A DNA stretch of 64,000 nt from Pezizomycotina sp. ARF18 (taxonomy: Eukaryota; Ascomycota). The stretch spans positions 678,960 to 742,959 of the forward strand of contig AZLU01000001.1 of the NCBI GenBank assembly GCA_002224055.1, in the 5' to 3' direction. Each line of letters begins with the position of its first letter. Positions within the stretch are counted from its first letter, which is position 1. Positions 1-11,603 of this stretch are shown in pieces. The notes under the pieces are model-generated. The model did not search any database. It had not been told where the DNA came from and worked only from the letters and a program-made list of their open reading frames with translations. The position numbers were made by a program, and so were the translations under genes.

Positions 1-249
1 ACAAACTAGAAAATATTAAACTCAATATGTGCATAGGGGTAGGATTAAATAGATATAAGGCCCATTCGCTACAAATGTTACCGCGAATTATAGCTTAGAG
101 TCGTAAAGATTTTAATTTCTAAAGACGGGACGTATTTTATTCAGTTTCTTTTGAGTCTGTTTGTGAGGTGATGATTTGCTCTACGATAAACCAGAGCATT
201 CGGTGCTCCGAGGTGCCTGATGTGCGGAATCGAGATTTCGGAGAGGTAT

Positions 250-501
250 TTACCAATAAACCCAAATATACCAGCGTATACTTGCATCAAGGTCTTTAGT
301 TACTACTATTATTTCCGTATCCACAAGCCGCTCAAGATTGTGGTCGTTGTAATAAATATACATAATTTCAACCGCATCCGCATCAATGCAATGTAGGACC
401 GCATGTAGGAATGCAGGCGATCTAGAAATATCTGCTTCATCGATACTTGCAGAGGGCATTCCCAGTACTGACCGATACATTCTCCAATCACCATTCACCA
501 C
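250..501 (-). other. Open frame of unknown status next to the ankyrin gene
   Basis: An 83-codon frame beginning MVNGDWRMYRSVLGM. The acidic middle and lack of repeats give no family match. It lies just 3' of the decayed ankyrin gene on the same strand and could be its last exon or a relic of it, but no ankyrin signature is visible. It may equally be a chance frame. Confidence 0.15.
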
Positions 502-625
502 ATGGCCGATATCTAAAGTTACTTACGCATGAAACTCCGAACAAGTTTGACGAAAAGAAATCGCTCAAGGGTTGCATTTATGGAACTAGATTGTTGTGCA
601 TTCATTTGGTTTCTACTAACGAGGG

Positions 626-2808
626 TTAGACAGAGTAAGGCTTTGCTATATTGTCAGTAAGCAGTATATGCTCCTTTATTATTCTTAGACAAGGCACCAA
701 GCGTATAGTATCAGGGCCTATATCAGGAGAAAGACCAAGTTCGATTATACCCAGCTCGACGGCTCCATTAGTTAATCCATAGGCATGCAGGCATCTAGAA
801 GATTTAGAATTGTTCAACAACGCTACCTTTATGCAGGTATCCCGCCAATTATATCGTCGTTGGTCTCGATTAGACTCCCTTTTTCTCATTCTTCAAAAAA
901 AAGAGTCTGATCAAGACTATATCATCGTTTTTCCGCTGTCGCACAGATTTATTCGTCCAAGAGGGTTTTTGGGAGAGGCTTTTTCTTTTATGAATCGAGG
1001 CTTCAGAAAACTAATGCCATTATCCAGGAATAACACAGGTACGTCCGGGTTCGGCCTCAGTTCAACCAAGCCTATAGTTTTATTTTTCTCGTCCTTAAGG
1101 CGGGAATCTTTCGCAACTTTGTGTAACAATAGTTATAGCACGTCGAGCCTTTCGTTGAATACTGCCAAATGGAGCGGAGTGAGGAGGCGGCCCAAAATCC
1201 GCTCTGCTTGCTTCCACGTTGGCTCTGCTGGATAGCCTCCCTACGTCTAGAGTCGAGGGTTCAATCGTGAATTTTTAAAGGGGATCGGCGCCTCTCTTTA
1301 GGAGTAGCCCTGCTGCTTCCATATATCCACGTCTGAGGCCCAGGCTAGCATCATGCGGGCTTGCTCCAGGGAGTCTGGAACTGCACCGTGCATCATCAAG
1401 GCAGTAAAGACTGCTTCGTCCCCGTTGCACTTCTCGCCCAGGCTCCCGTTGGCAAAGCACCAGCAGGGGTGTTCGATCAAAATGATCCTTAACGTTGATT
1501 GCCACTCCGGCATGGTTGTCAATTAGCAGCTCCACCTGCCAGCCCCAGATCGCCAATTTTGACTTCTCCGCCAGCAGTAACCATAATATTTGCAGGCTTA
1601 AGATCTCTATGCATAACCCAATTCTGATGCAAATACGATACGCCATTCAAAAGCTGCCACAAAATCGATTTGACGGTTGGTTCCGGTATCAGCCGTCTCT
1701 CAGGGTGGGAGTGATGGTGTACGATTTGCTAAATGTTGAGACAATCGTTGGATAAGCATAATATTACATATAATGTCCAGCGCCAAATAAAACCATGCAC
1801 AGAGTTCAATACAGAGGACGCTAAGAACTAAAAGGCGCGTAGCGCGATGCCAAATGAAGGGGCATTTCGTTCCCCTGTTTGAATTCGGGCGAGGCACCGC
1901 AATCAGGCAGAAGCTGCACCATCTGGACTTGCCCATTCTTAGCGGCAATGTGTGTTTCCATACTTGTCGCGTACATTAATGCAACGCGACGCCATTAACA
2001 ATAACGTTTTAATAGCTCCCACAGAGCATGACCACGCCGTCCTGTGCAAGGCTGTTTGATTGAGATGGCATTGAGCACCCAGTTCGAGCCGATGAGGGTT
2101 AAGCAGCATCTTTCCAACTATACGTGCACCCTGTATTCCTCTTTCAGCTTCAAGATGGAGGGCAGTCTGCCCAAAGTAATCGCGAATATTAAGATCAGCT
2201 TCTACCTCGATATTTGATGCCATGGGAGAAATTTCGGCCTTAAGTAGCGTCTGCGCAACATCAGTATTGCACGTCCATGCCGCATGATGTAGTGCTGTCC
2301 AAACGCGATTGTCTCGTAGACTCGTCTGGGCTTTCTTCGCCAATAACTTTTGTTGCGATGCCCATGCCTCCTACATCTAGCTTCCGGGCAGCAATATGCA
2401 GGGCTGTTTCCCCCGCCTTGTTACGATAATTTATAATATTTATATCCACTGTGACTGCCCTCTCCAGTACTACGATCATCGGTGGTACTTCGCCAATCTC
2501 GGCAACCAAATGCAGCGAGGTGTTGCCATCCTCGTCCTTTTACCCGGTGCTAGCGTGAACAACAGATCCAGCATGCCGAATTCTGCACAGAAAAGGGCGT
2601 ATGCCGCTCGGGCCTGGGGGTCCTTTCGGGCTTTTCTCGTTTCCTCGTTCTTAGGCAACTCTATTATGTCGTCTATGTGCCCGTCTCGTGATTTGTTCAC
2701 ACCTAACATCCGAATTTCCAATGAATACCCGGCGCCCTCTACCCGTCTATCTAACGGACGGTGGAAATGAACTGCATCAGTGAATTTTACATCCTTCTCA
2801 GGCTCCAC
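626..2808 (-). pseudogene. Ankyrin-repeat protein gene, frame-broken
   Basis: I see a series of ankyrin repeats on the minus strand. From the ATG at 2,808 (MEPEKDVKFTDAV) there is a leader of about 85 residues without repeats. Repeats follow, containing NKAGETALHIAARKLD, VWTALHHAAWTCNTDVAQTL, DYFGQTALHLEAERG, NQTALHRTAWSCSVGAIKTL and GNEMPLHLASRYAP. After an interruption come [30 protein letters not shown] and, near 1,170, TPLHLAVFNERLDVL. Ankyrin repeats are protein-binding scaffolds, and large fungal families of them are common; the partner is unknown. The frame changes at about 2,510, 2,340 and 1,965, and one repeat near 1,140 carries an in-frame stop. A kinase fragment lies between about 1,537 and 1,748. 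The order of the repeats is otherwise consistent with one gene, so I read it as a decayed host gene. Whether the 620-1,130 part belongs to it is less certain. Confidence 0.75.
1537..1748 (-). pseudogene. Fragment of a Cdk8/Ssn3-type cyclin-dependent kinase
   Basis: About 65 codons of one minus-strand frame read [20 protein letters not shown] followed by [16 protein letters not shown], then [13 protein letters not shown] and [12 protein letters not shown]. This is the kinase catalytic loop (HRDLKPAN) and the start of the Mg-binding loop, where Cdk8 kinases have DLG or DMG instead of DFG. The segment [26 protein letters not shown] is characteristic of fungal Ssn3/Srb10, the Mediator kinase. Only this stretch is present: homology stops right after GLA, and ankyrin coding sequence resumes at once. 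Upstream, the frame ends at a stop inside a degenerate DLLQI motif. It cannot encode a working kinase. It is an ectopic or duplicated piece; the intact gene must lie elsewhere. Confidence 0.85.
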
Positions 2809-5800
2809 TCTTCTGTCTTGACGAGTAGTTGTTTATTATTAGCATAAACTACTGCTAACTTCCACCAATTTGCAAACACTTTCTTCTTTTAACCAAAATC
2901 TATACTACTTTATGAATTAAAAAAAACGTACTTGAGTAAATATTTATCTTCCAATCAATCAGCGTATACGTGGCGCTTAAGCATCTAAATTAGTGTAGCT
3001 CAAACTTATCCTAGGTAAACTTGCCTGCACCCTCGGCATGGCTCGGATTATAACAGCTGATATTGCAAGTACGGGATACTACTCACTTCGAAATTGTCGG
3101 ATACCATCCGTTGCAAACCAGCCGATTATCATCATTTGATATCATTTCCATTAACCATTATTCGATATTGGACGTAGATATCCTCGATATATAATTCACA
3201 AGTCCACGGTGTGTAATGTTTGACAGGCAAATTCGCATACGCCATTAAAGTTATTCGATTTGGTTGTACCCGAAATCTAATAGGATCGATACTATCGACA
3301 AACGACACGAAGTTATATTTGCGTATTTTTTAGAGTATAAGAACGGAACTACAGACGGGTCAAATTAACAGATGCCGACGTATGATGTTCTACCACGTCT
3401 AGCAAATATGATAGTCCTTCATTCAAACCGGCGTGGGCAAACTGTTGCATATTTACCCATCAAAGAAGCAGCGTCTGCGTAACATCGCCATACTTACACA
3501 GTGAATATTCCCAAGTACACGACACGTTGAAACAGCGGTTGGCATGATAACCATCGAATAATACAACTTTTCTTTCTAGAATCAGCCGTCTCTTTCTGGA
3601 AGTAGTTCTTTCGATTTTCTACACCATTCCCCGCCAGCCTGAACCCGTGTCATATTCTCATCCTATGGACAATTGTTGCCCAACTTAAGACATTGATTGG
3701 ATATGAGCTGAATGTCTTCTTCTAGGCGAAGAGATATACACGCCAGAGTACGCTGACCTGACAGATCAAAACCAAATGGAACCCCAAGCACCTCCCGTCC
3801 GCTCCGATACCAATAGCTAGACAGCATCTTTGACATTCGCGAAATGTCGAGCTTGATGGCTTTGTAAACACCCATTTAAACCAAAGCGTCAGCAACCCCC
3901 CTCATATGTGTAATATCCGGAATAACGTAACCTCCGTGATGGCAGGCTGTATTGGATCTGAAACAACGCGATAATATCGAATTCTCTAAGATATTGAAGA
4001 AAAGAATGATAAAAATCGTATGTTATTAGTAAGTTCCAGATCGATACTTCTTGGAAGTCTAAGAACTAATTTCTATGATTGCTAAATTCCGCCCGAGATG
4101 GACATAAATATTGTGGGCCGATTGTAAGAAGCAATAGATAAATATGAACACCGGTTAAATGGAAGGATAAAGCGTATTCTATTCAAGGAGGTTCCGAGAG
4201 GAACTATATTTACAATAATCTTGACAAGGGCCCAATGTAATATACATTGAAGTTGCTCGTCGACATCTACTATAACGAGCTCGTGTTCACACGCACTTTC
4301 CGGAATTAAAGCTATCCACTGGGCTACAAAAACCGTAAAAAAATCTATCAACTTTGAAAAGTTTCCATCAAGGACACGGATTTAAAATTAGCGGAAAATT
4401 GAACGAGACATAAATGTAAAACGCCATTCACCTCTGTAAGAGTGAGCTCCGAGAAAAGTCGTACTGGTTTCCACCTACACCGCATCACGCAATTTGGTCC
4501 GCCGATTCATAATGATCTGCCCTACGCGGACCACGGCCTTCACTATGACTATGTTTACCACCGCTATAAGAGAAGCGTGCTCTAACTACATACCTTCATG
4601 CCATACTTCAAAAACCGGAAAGCGTAGCAAAATGTGAGATCAAAACGCTATAACAACCAAAATTATTTGCGACTTACGCCAATTCCAACAGCCTAATCTT
4701 CTCAAAATGCCGAACGTTTCAGTTGATCATATCATAATTAATTCTTAATTCAAAGAAAGACAAAACAAATGGCCGATATACCCAAGCACTACCAATCATT
4801 CCAACAATCCTCTAGGAGCTAGATAGCTGTTAAATGAAGATACTGCTGGAAATATTAAACTACCAAACACAACCCCCAACTGGCAGGCCCGATTATCATA
4901 AGACGTAACTAGATGCTAGCTTTTAGCGACGCATTATCCACTCTCCTTACATGCCAAAAGGCCTAACATATACGCCCCGTATAAAGCATAACGTCCCACG
5001 TGGCGCACCGATTTCAGTAATTCAAAACCTGTAGAAATCGAACATATAATAGCGTTAAAACCGCGCAACGGTGACACCAACACTGCTTGATAAGGTCTTT
5101 ATGAGTTATCCAAACGTTACGTCGGCTTCGTATATCCTTCCTTGCAATCCGAAAACCCAACTTGATATTACGAATCCTCACTTTTTGAACGGGCTGGTTC
5201 ATAGCGTATTTGTGTATCCAACGGAGATTGGACGACTGATTGATAACTAACCCTCGACTTTATTTAGATCCCGAGGGAAGCCTCTCATAGATTAAATCCC
5301 GAGACCCCGAAGCATGTCATATAATATACTTCAAAATTGATGAACACATGCACAGCCGCGTGATATTATTTGTATTAACCACGAACGAGATTCTGCGCCC
5401 CAGTATAACTTACTATTGGCGTATAGTATATAACCTCATTCTTTTCCGCCGAAGCACCGGCTGGTAATCGCGTTGCCCACATATGAAAGTAGATCTTTTA
5501 TTCAGCTTGAGCGTACGTGCAACCATAATGTTCAGCGCTAAACCCGCTTAACGCTAATCGATTACGCGCATGAGATAATCTACTTACACATTCCAATGCC
5601 GGCATTATTACACGCCATATCCATTCTACGATTTTATAGCCCAGGACGGCAAGCTTATAAACATCGATCCAACGCAAGGGATACGGCATCGATCATAGCT
5701 AGACTATCAGTTTATCCAAGAATCCAAAGACAGAATATAATGGAGAAGTTTCAAGTCGTAATATTTTCCGCAAGATACACGTCAAATACCACAAGAGCAC

Positions 5801-6972
5801 AGAAGATAGCTTGCCTCAGTCTACAAGATATTGCGTACTGGAATCCACCGCGTGATTTGTCCCGCTATCCCGATATCGTCCTTTACACTCGAGCCGCCGA
5901 GGCGCATATGAATGCCTACGACTTCCCTACGCTAACACGATATATCGGCAGCTACTACGTGCTACCACACGACGACTACACCCTGCTGATAGCAGCCTAT
6001 TGAATGATCTAAAGTCATCAACACAGGCAAAACATAGCTTAGACTAAAGTCCACAAGGAAATAATCGCTTGCCATATGTTCTTTGTAATTATTACGAAGA
6101 ACACACCAGGGCCACAGGCTTCAAGATATCGTCCACTACAACCAAACCCAGTCCCATCAGATTTTATCATTCAGGAGACATAGCGACCATTGCATATTCC
6201 TACAAAAGCAACTGCTTAAGTAGCCACGATTGATAAATTTTCGTTCCAGTTACTCTACTCGGGAGAGTAAGGATCCATACAGCAACTCAGCATACTTCTC
6301 CTCAACCAAACCATAGAACTACCGCTATAAACGCAAAGAGAGTGATGCGATAGCACGCAGACGAGAGAACTATAAAACCTTTTTATTCGGAGGGCCGGCA
6401 AAGTATCGTAGCTGCATTCCAGTACGCAGAAATAATAAACAGCTACAGAGCCGTAGAAGATTTAGCGATCGACTCCGTCACAAGTTATAATTTACTTGCA
6501 CTCCCGAACCGGTTCATAATAATCGAACTATAAACCATCTATCTTCCCAACCCTATCTTCGCTGTAAATAGTTATACCCGACAAAATAAGTCGCTCAACG
6601 CTCAATTACCCGTTTGATAGCAAATCTGAATTACGTCGTGTATCCAAAATTTAAAAGTTCCCAAATCCCGAATTCCCGGAAATCACTTAAATCAGCGTTA
6701 CCAAAAGCGCAATTTTACGAGCTCCCACGCACATAAATCCCAACACCATGGATAAGACCAAAGCTATTGTAATGCCTTAACCTGACTGGTCGCTTATTCC
6801 CAAGAAAGTCACGATTATCAAACAAGAACTAGTATATCATCATATACATCGTGCGCCTCGGTAAACTGCGAAAAAAAATTTTTTTTTAACGCTATGATCT
6901 CGTAACTGCCATATCTTAACTTCAGCTCGTAGGATATCTAGTACTTAGGATCCTTTCTGTTTCTTACAGTTA
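2809..6972. other. Gene-poor interval
   Basis: No recognisable gene. The sequence is A/T-rich with many stops in all frames. The longest frame (plus, 5,596-6,003, 135 codons, ending HDDYTLLIAAY) has no signal peptide, domain or repeat that I recognise, and is reported only as an unexplained ORF. Confidence 0.5.
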
Positions 6973-6973
6973 G

Positions 6974-7013
6974 TTATTTTATTTTATTTATTTATTTATT
7001 TATTTTCTTTATT

Positions 7014-7061
<48 letters not shown>

Positions 7062-7063
7062 TG
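6974..7063. repeat. Microsatellite tract (TTTA)n then (TTA)n
   Basis: About 90 bp of tetranucleotide ATTT units pass directly into about 13 trinucleotide ATT units. It is a simple sequence repeat with no associated gene. Confidence 0.95.
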
Positions 7064-8943
7064 AAGAGAAAAGGTTCGTATTCCTGCCAGATATCCTTGT
7101 AGAGGCTGTACGGGATACACTGGAAGCCTAGAAAAAATATACACGATGTAACGATCTAAAAAACACAGAGGTATCATTCTCACTAAAGGTGTGGTGCATA
7201 GCGTCGAGTAATGTTCGGTTCGACATCAGCACACCCTCACGGCAGTCACGAGGGCACACAACTAGTCGCGAGTAAAGGGTGTGTGTGTGGTAAGAAAAAC
7301 CAGCAGCGAAAACAAAACAAAAACATTAATAATTTTAAATTGTGTGATGAACTGTGTTAATTGTGAAATATTATATTGTTTTTTGGTTCGTGAAACATTT
7401 CTGCAATTTTGTAAATCCGAGTTCACGACGAGCTTCAGCATTAAGAATAAATAAAAATAAAAGGCATCCGAGCGGCGACGGAAGATGGCAGTCCCAGCCT
7501 CCCAGGAAAAAGGTGTACCTTTTACGACGTCAGTTCCGTATCTCCCGTTTTTTATTACTTACCATAGGTATCCGTGAAGACAAACCCATCCGTAAAAATA
7601 AAACGTGAAAAAGCCGAAATACCCTTATAAGACTCACTGTTCTCCGTGCCTCAAATCCCGTATGGCTTCCGTCCAATACCTTTCGAAAACGAACGCAGAC
7701 TACGCTGCACATGAAGAGGGAAATATCCAAAAAGTATTAATAAGAAAAAAGTCGGACCTAAATGGGCTCACGTTGTAGGGCTGCATACGCATATCGAACC
7801 TGCTAGAATCCATAATAGCATTTTGTCCTCTTCTGTCCGTATTCCGGCAAGAGCAGTGTAGGTAAATGGTTGAGGTGCGAGGTGGGATGCATCATGTAAG
7901 ATTCTCGCCTAGTGCTTTTTCTCGAGAAAATCGATCGACGAATCACGGTCCGTCTATCGATAGGAGAGAAAAGTAACATGGAACTTTGGAACTTTTACCC
8001 CTCCACAAAGTATCATCTGAAAGGAGTTTCACCGGAAAAAAAATAAATAAATAAATAAATAAAAAGACACCTGCTGATAGATAGAACATTCCTGTCAAAT
8101 AAGCCCCCCCCATGGGAGGGAGCGGTTGACTTTGACCGGGAACCCCATGCTTGGACTCGAAGAAAAAGCGTGGGTTATAAACCACACAAAAAAGTGCGTC
8201 ATGCCTCCATTTTCTTACCCATGGCAAAACATTCCACCCAATATCGAAATGATTGGAGAAGCGAATTTTCCGTTACTACACCCCCTTCCTCAAGCTCGCC
8301 ACCAAGGCTACTCCGAGCAATGAACCGCAGCAAAAGAAGCCCAGAATATCAGAAGAAGAAAGGTGTTTAGGGTGATAACGCAATTCGTCGCTGGTAAGGA
8401 ATATCTCTCTTACTCTTTCGGAATGTATATAATAGAAACGACACGCTCTTTTTTTTTTTTTTTTTTTTTTTTTTGGCCGCTATATAATTATTGCTCCGCA
8501 AAGGGTTTCAGTCCCCTTTCGACTTCAGGGCAGCTACGGCGGTCCCGAGAGCTGCTAAGGAGTTTTTAAAAATAAGCTACCCATTATCAAAGGGGAAAAT
8601 ACAAAAGAAATAAAAAGAGATGGAGTGAAGAATATTGCATTCTCGAGAATGAAAAAAAAGAACGACGATTTCGTGTTTAGGAAATTCTTTTGCTTCTTTC
8701 TTCTCAAGACGAATGTAAACAAACAGCTAACGGACCTCCCTTTTCGTAGCCGGATTCTTTTTCTGACGTGTTCTGTAACGAGCTTGCTGATTCATAGTCT
8801 AGTTACAAAACTTACCTACGAGTATGAGTATTATTGTACTTATATATATTTATAACTCGTACACTCAGCGAATCGTCGGCGTGCGTGACTGGCGCCATCG
8901 ATACTCGGCGAACCGAGAGAACTCCAGAGCCCCCCCCCCCCCC

Positions 8944-8977
<34 letters not shown>

Positions 8978-11189
8978 GTATGAGTGACCGTTTTGCTTAC
9001 CCTTGCCGCCTGTTCATTTCCAGCAAAGCTAGCGAGGGAGAACTCAGAAACTCAAAAAAGTTTGCATCTCTCTTATTAGCTAGCTGTTGAGACAGATTTG
9101 CAAAGTCGTGCAAAAGCGCTCTGAATGTGAATGGCGAAAAGAAAACCTCCCTGTTAGAATCGAATTATTTGTTCGGTCGAAACAAAAATCTGCAAGTGCT
9201 CAAAAGTATGTCATTTCCTTCTAGCCCTTCCTCAGGGCCGAAGCATCAGATAAAAAGGGCGAACGGTTAATCCCATTTTCTGTATGGACGGATACTATAC
9301 AATCCATATCGCCGCCGAACCAGATCCATGAGGGACGCGCCGTAATTAAAAAAGTTTCTGTGAACGAGAAATCTTATTATGACATCTTCTGAATCAGGTA
9401 GCAGACAGCAGATACAACTGGCTGGGTTTTACAGCTGAGTGGCAGTTTTTTAGTGGACGGTCCGTAAGAGGGTACTTTTTGCTGCTTTGTCCTTGGACAG
9501 AAAAAAGCAAAAGCAGAAATCCTGATACAGGGATGCCGTGCGGAATGCGATCCAAGGAATCTTTTCCTCAAAAGCACATGCCAATGCATTACCGGTGCGG
9601 TGTCTGGTAGCCCGGCCAATAGATGACGAAAGAACCGGGGAAGAAGAACGATGGTTAGCGTTGTGAGCTCATTAGACAGAAATTAAAAAAAAAAGAGGAC
9701 ACTAAATATTAGTATTACTTTTATTTTTATTTTTATTTTTAAAATATTATTTTCTCCGCTGAAGAAATTTCACCGACCGTGTGCTCTGACCATCTCTTGC
9801 TTGCTGCTGAAGAAGAAAAGAACGAAGAGGACTCACTTCTATATTGATAGCTTTTTCAATTGATAAGCCCGTCTTTATCCCTCAATCCATCTCGTCTCTT
9901 TTCTTCTCACTCCTTTTCCTCCCTTAGTTTTCTCAACCGAACCAAGCTGTTTTTGTAGCATTGACAACACCGCTCGTTTTGGTTCCTTTTCGCGACCTGA
10001 CGCTTTGCTGCATTCCCGCACTCCGAGGCTTGCCCTATTTTCGCCGCAAGCAAGCACCGCACCTTTCTCTCTCCTCTCCTTCACCCCCTCTTTTTCTTTT
10101 CAAACGCTAGAGCGCCTGCAGTGCAGCCAGCTTGCATATACGCTGTACGAGCTACCACCTATATATAACCTGTGGTGCATCAGTATAGAGCTTATCCAGT
10201 AATAAAGAAGCTTAAGGAGGGCTGGTTTCTCTTCCTCTCTGACTTTTTTGCTATCTGCCTTTCGCGCGCAAAGGAGAAGGAGTAGCCGTTTCCTTCCTCT
10301 CGCGCTCAGGAACGCGAGATTTTGAGAGGGAACAATCTTTGAAGCTTTGAAAAAAAGGGCAAGGATGAAACGTTGAAGAGCTCGAAAATAGAGAAAAGAT
10401 ACTTATTTCCCGCATTTCCCTCTTCCCTGTCACTTCTACTTCCCTTCCTTTCTCTTACTCTCCTCCTCTTCCCTACTTTTTCGTATTCTCATTTCACCTC
10501 TCCTTTCTTTGCATCGCGTCGTTGTCGTGTTCGTGGTTGTCAAAAATTCGAATGAGAATTGTTGGTTGATCTTTTTTTCAATCGCCACGTCTTCACGCCA
10601 ACTAAAAAAACCGCATAAAAAGGAAGGAAAGAGCAGAGAAACTCGAAAAAATAAAATAAATAAATAAAATAAATAAAATAAAATAAAATAAAATAAAATA
10701 AAATACTAAGTAATTAATAAACGAAAATTAAAATAATTAAATTTAATTCCCCCTCCCCTCTCTCATCACTTAATCCTCCTTTCCACTCTTTTTTCTCTCA
10801 TCCTCTATACAAATCTCACGATCCTCACTTTTCTCAATATATAACTCCATTTTCATTCCTTTTTCTTACAACCTTCGGTATATTAAACAAGGCGAACACC
10901 CACCATCTTCGCCTGCATATTGTTGAGCCTCGCTGAAAAAAAGGGTACATCTTCCTTGCAGCTGTCTTGGAAGGCCTGCAAGGTATCGTTCCCCTTTTTT
11001 TTTCGCAGAGCTTTTTTCGCCTATTAATACCTACTATACTGGTACACTACGCCAACGAAAAAAGGATACATACTTCTTTCCCTTTTCTTCTTCGCCATTT
11101 CTCACATGATGATGATGTATTCCTTCTAGATTGATCATCCCACCCTCGTTTTTTTTATATATACTTGGTATCTTTTACTTATATCTTTC

Positions 11190-11220
<31 letters not shown>

Positions 11221-11550
11221 GTATTTTCTTTCTTTTTTAAAATACTTTGTATATCCATTAATGCCTTGGAAGAAGTAAAGAAAAGAAGGGAACCCCTCCA
11301 TTATTCGCTCGTTGGTTATTTTCCATTTTATCCGTTGAAGCAAATTTATTTATTTATTTTGTTGTCTTTACATCATACAGCCGTCTTCCACACATTTCAC
11401 ACTCGTTTTAAAATCCATCTATCTATCTATACTCTTTATCTATTCCTTGACATCTCTTTTTTAAAACTCCCCCCCCCCCTTTCCCCCACCAACATATCCC
11501 TACGATACTCAAGTACTACTATTCTTCCTTAGAATAATACTACTTGGTAC
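7064..11550. other. Gene-poor interval with homopolymers and pyrimidine-rich leader
   Basis: No gene could be supported. The interval holds (AAAT)n near 8,040, a T tract at about 8,451-8,474, a C run joined to an A run at about 8,930-8,973, and (AAATA)n near 10,655-10,705. From about 10,000 the plus strand becomes strongly C/T-rich. This is common in promoters and leaders of filamentous fungi and fits transcription toward the gene starting at 11,604. Confidence 0.5.
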
Positions 11551-11558
11551 TCCTCCGG

Positions 11559-11570
11559 CCCCCGTGGGGG
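11559..11570 (+). promoter_or_regulatory. GC hairpin in the leader just before an ATG
   Basis: CCCCCGTGGGGG can fold into a four to five base-pair all-GC hairpin that ends 33 nt before the ATG at 11,604. In a leader that is otherwise A/T- and C/T-rich it stands out. It could slow ribosome scanning, but that is inference. Confidence 0.3.
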
Positions 11571-11603
11571 TAATACAAAAGGAACAACAACGATCTTACA
11601 GCC

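Noticed and set aside
1495-1755. 86-codon plus-strand ORF
   Set aside because: It is antisense to the Cdk8-like kinase fragment, which is clearly the meaningful strand.
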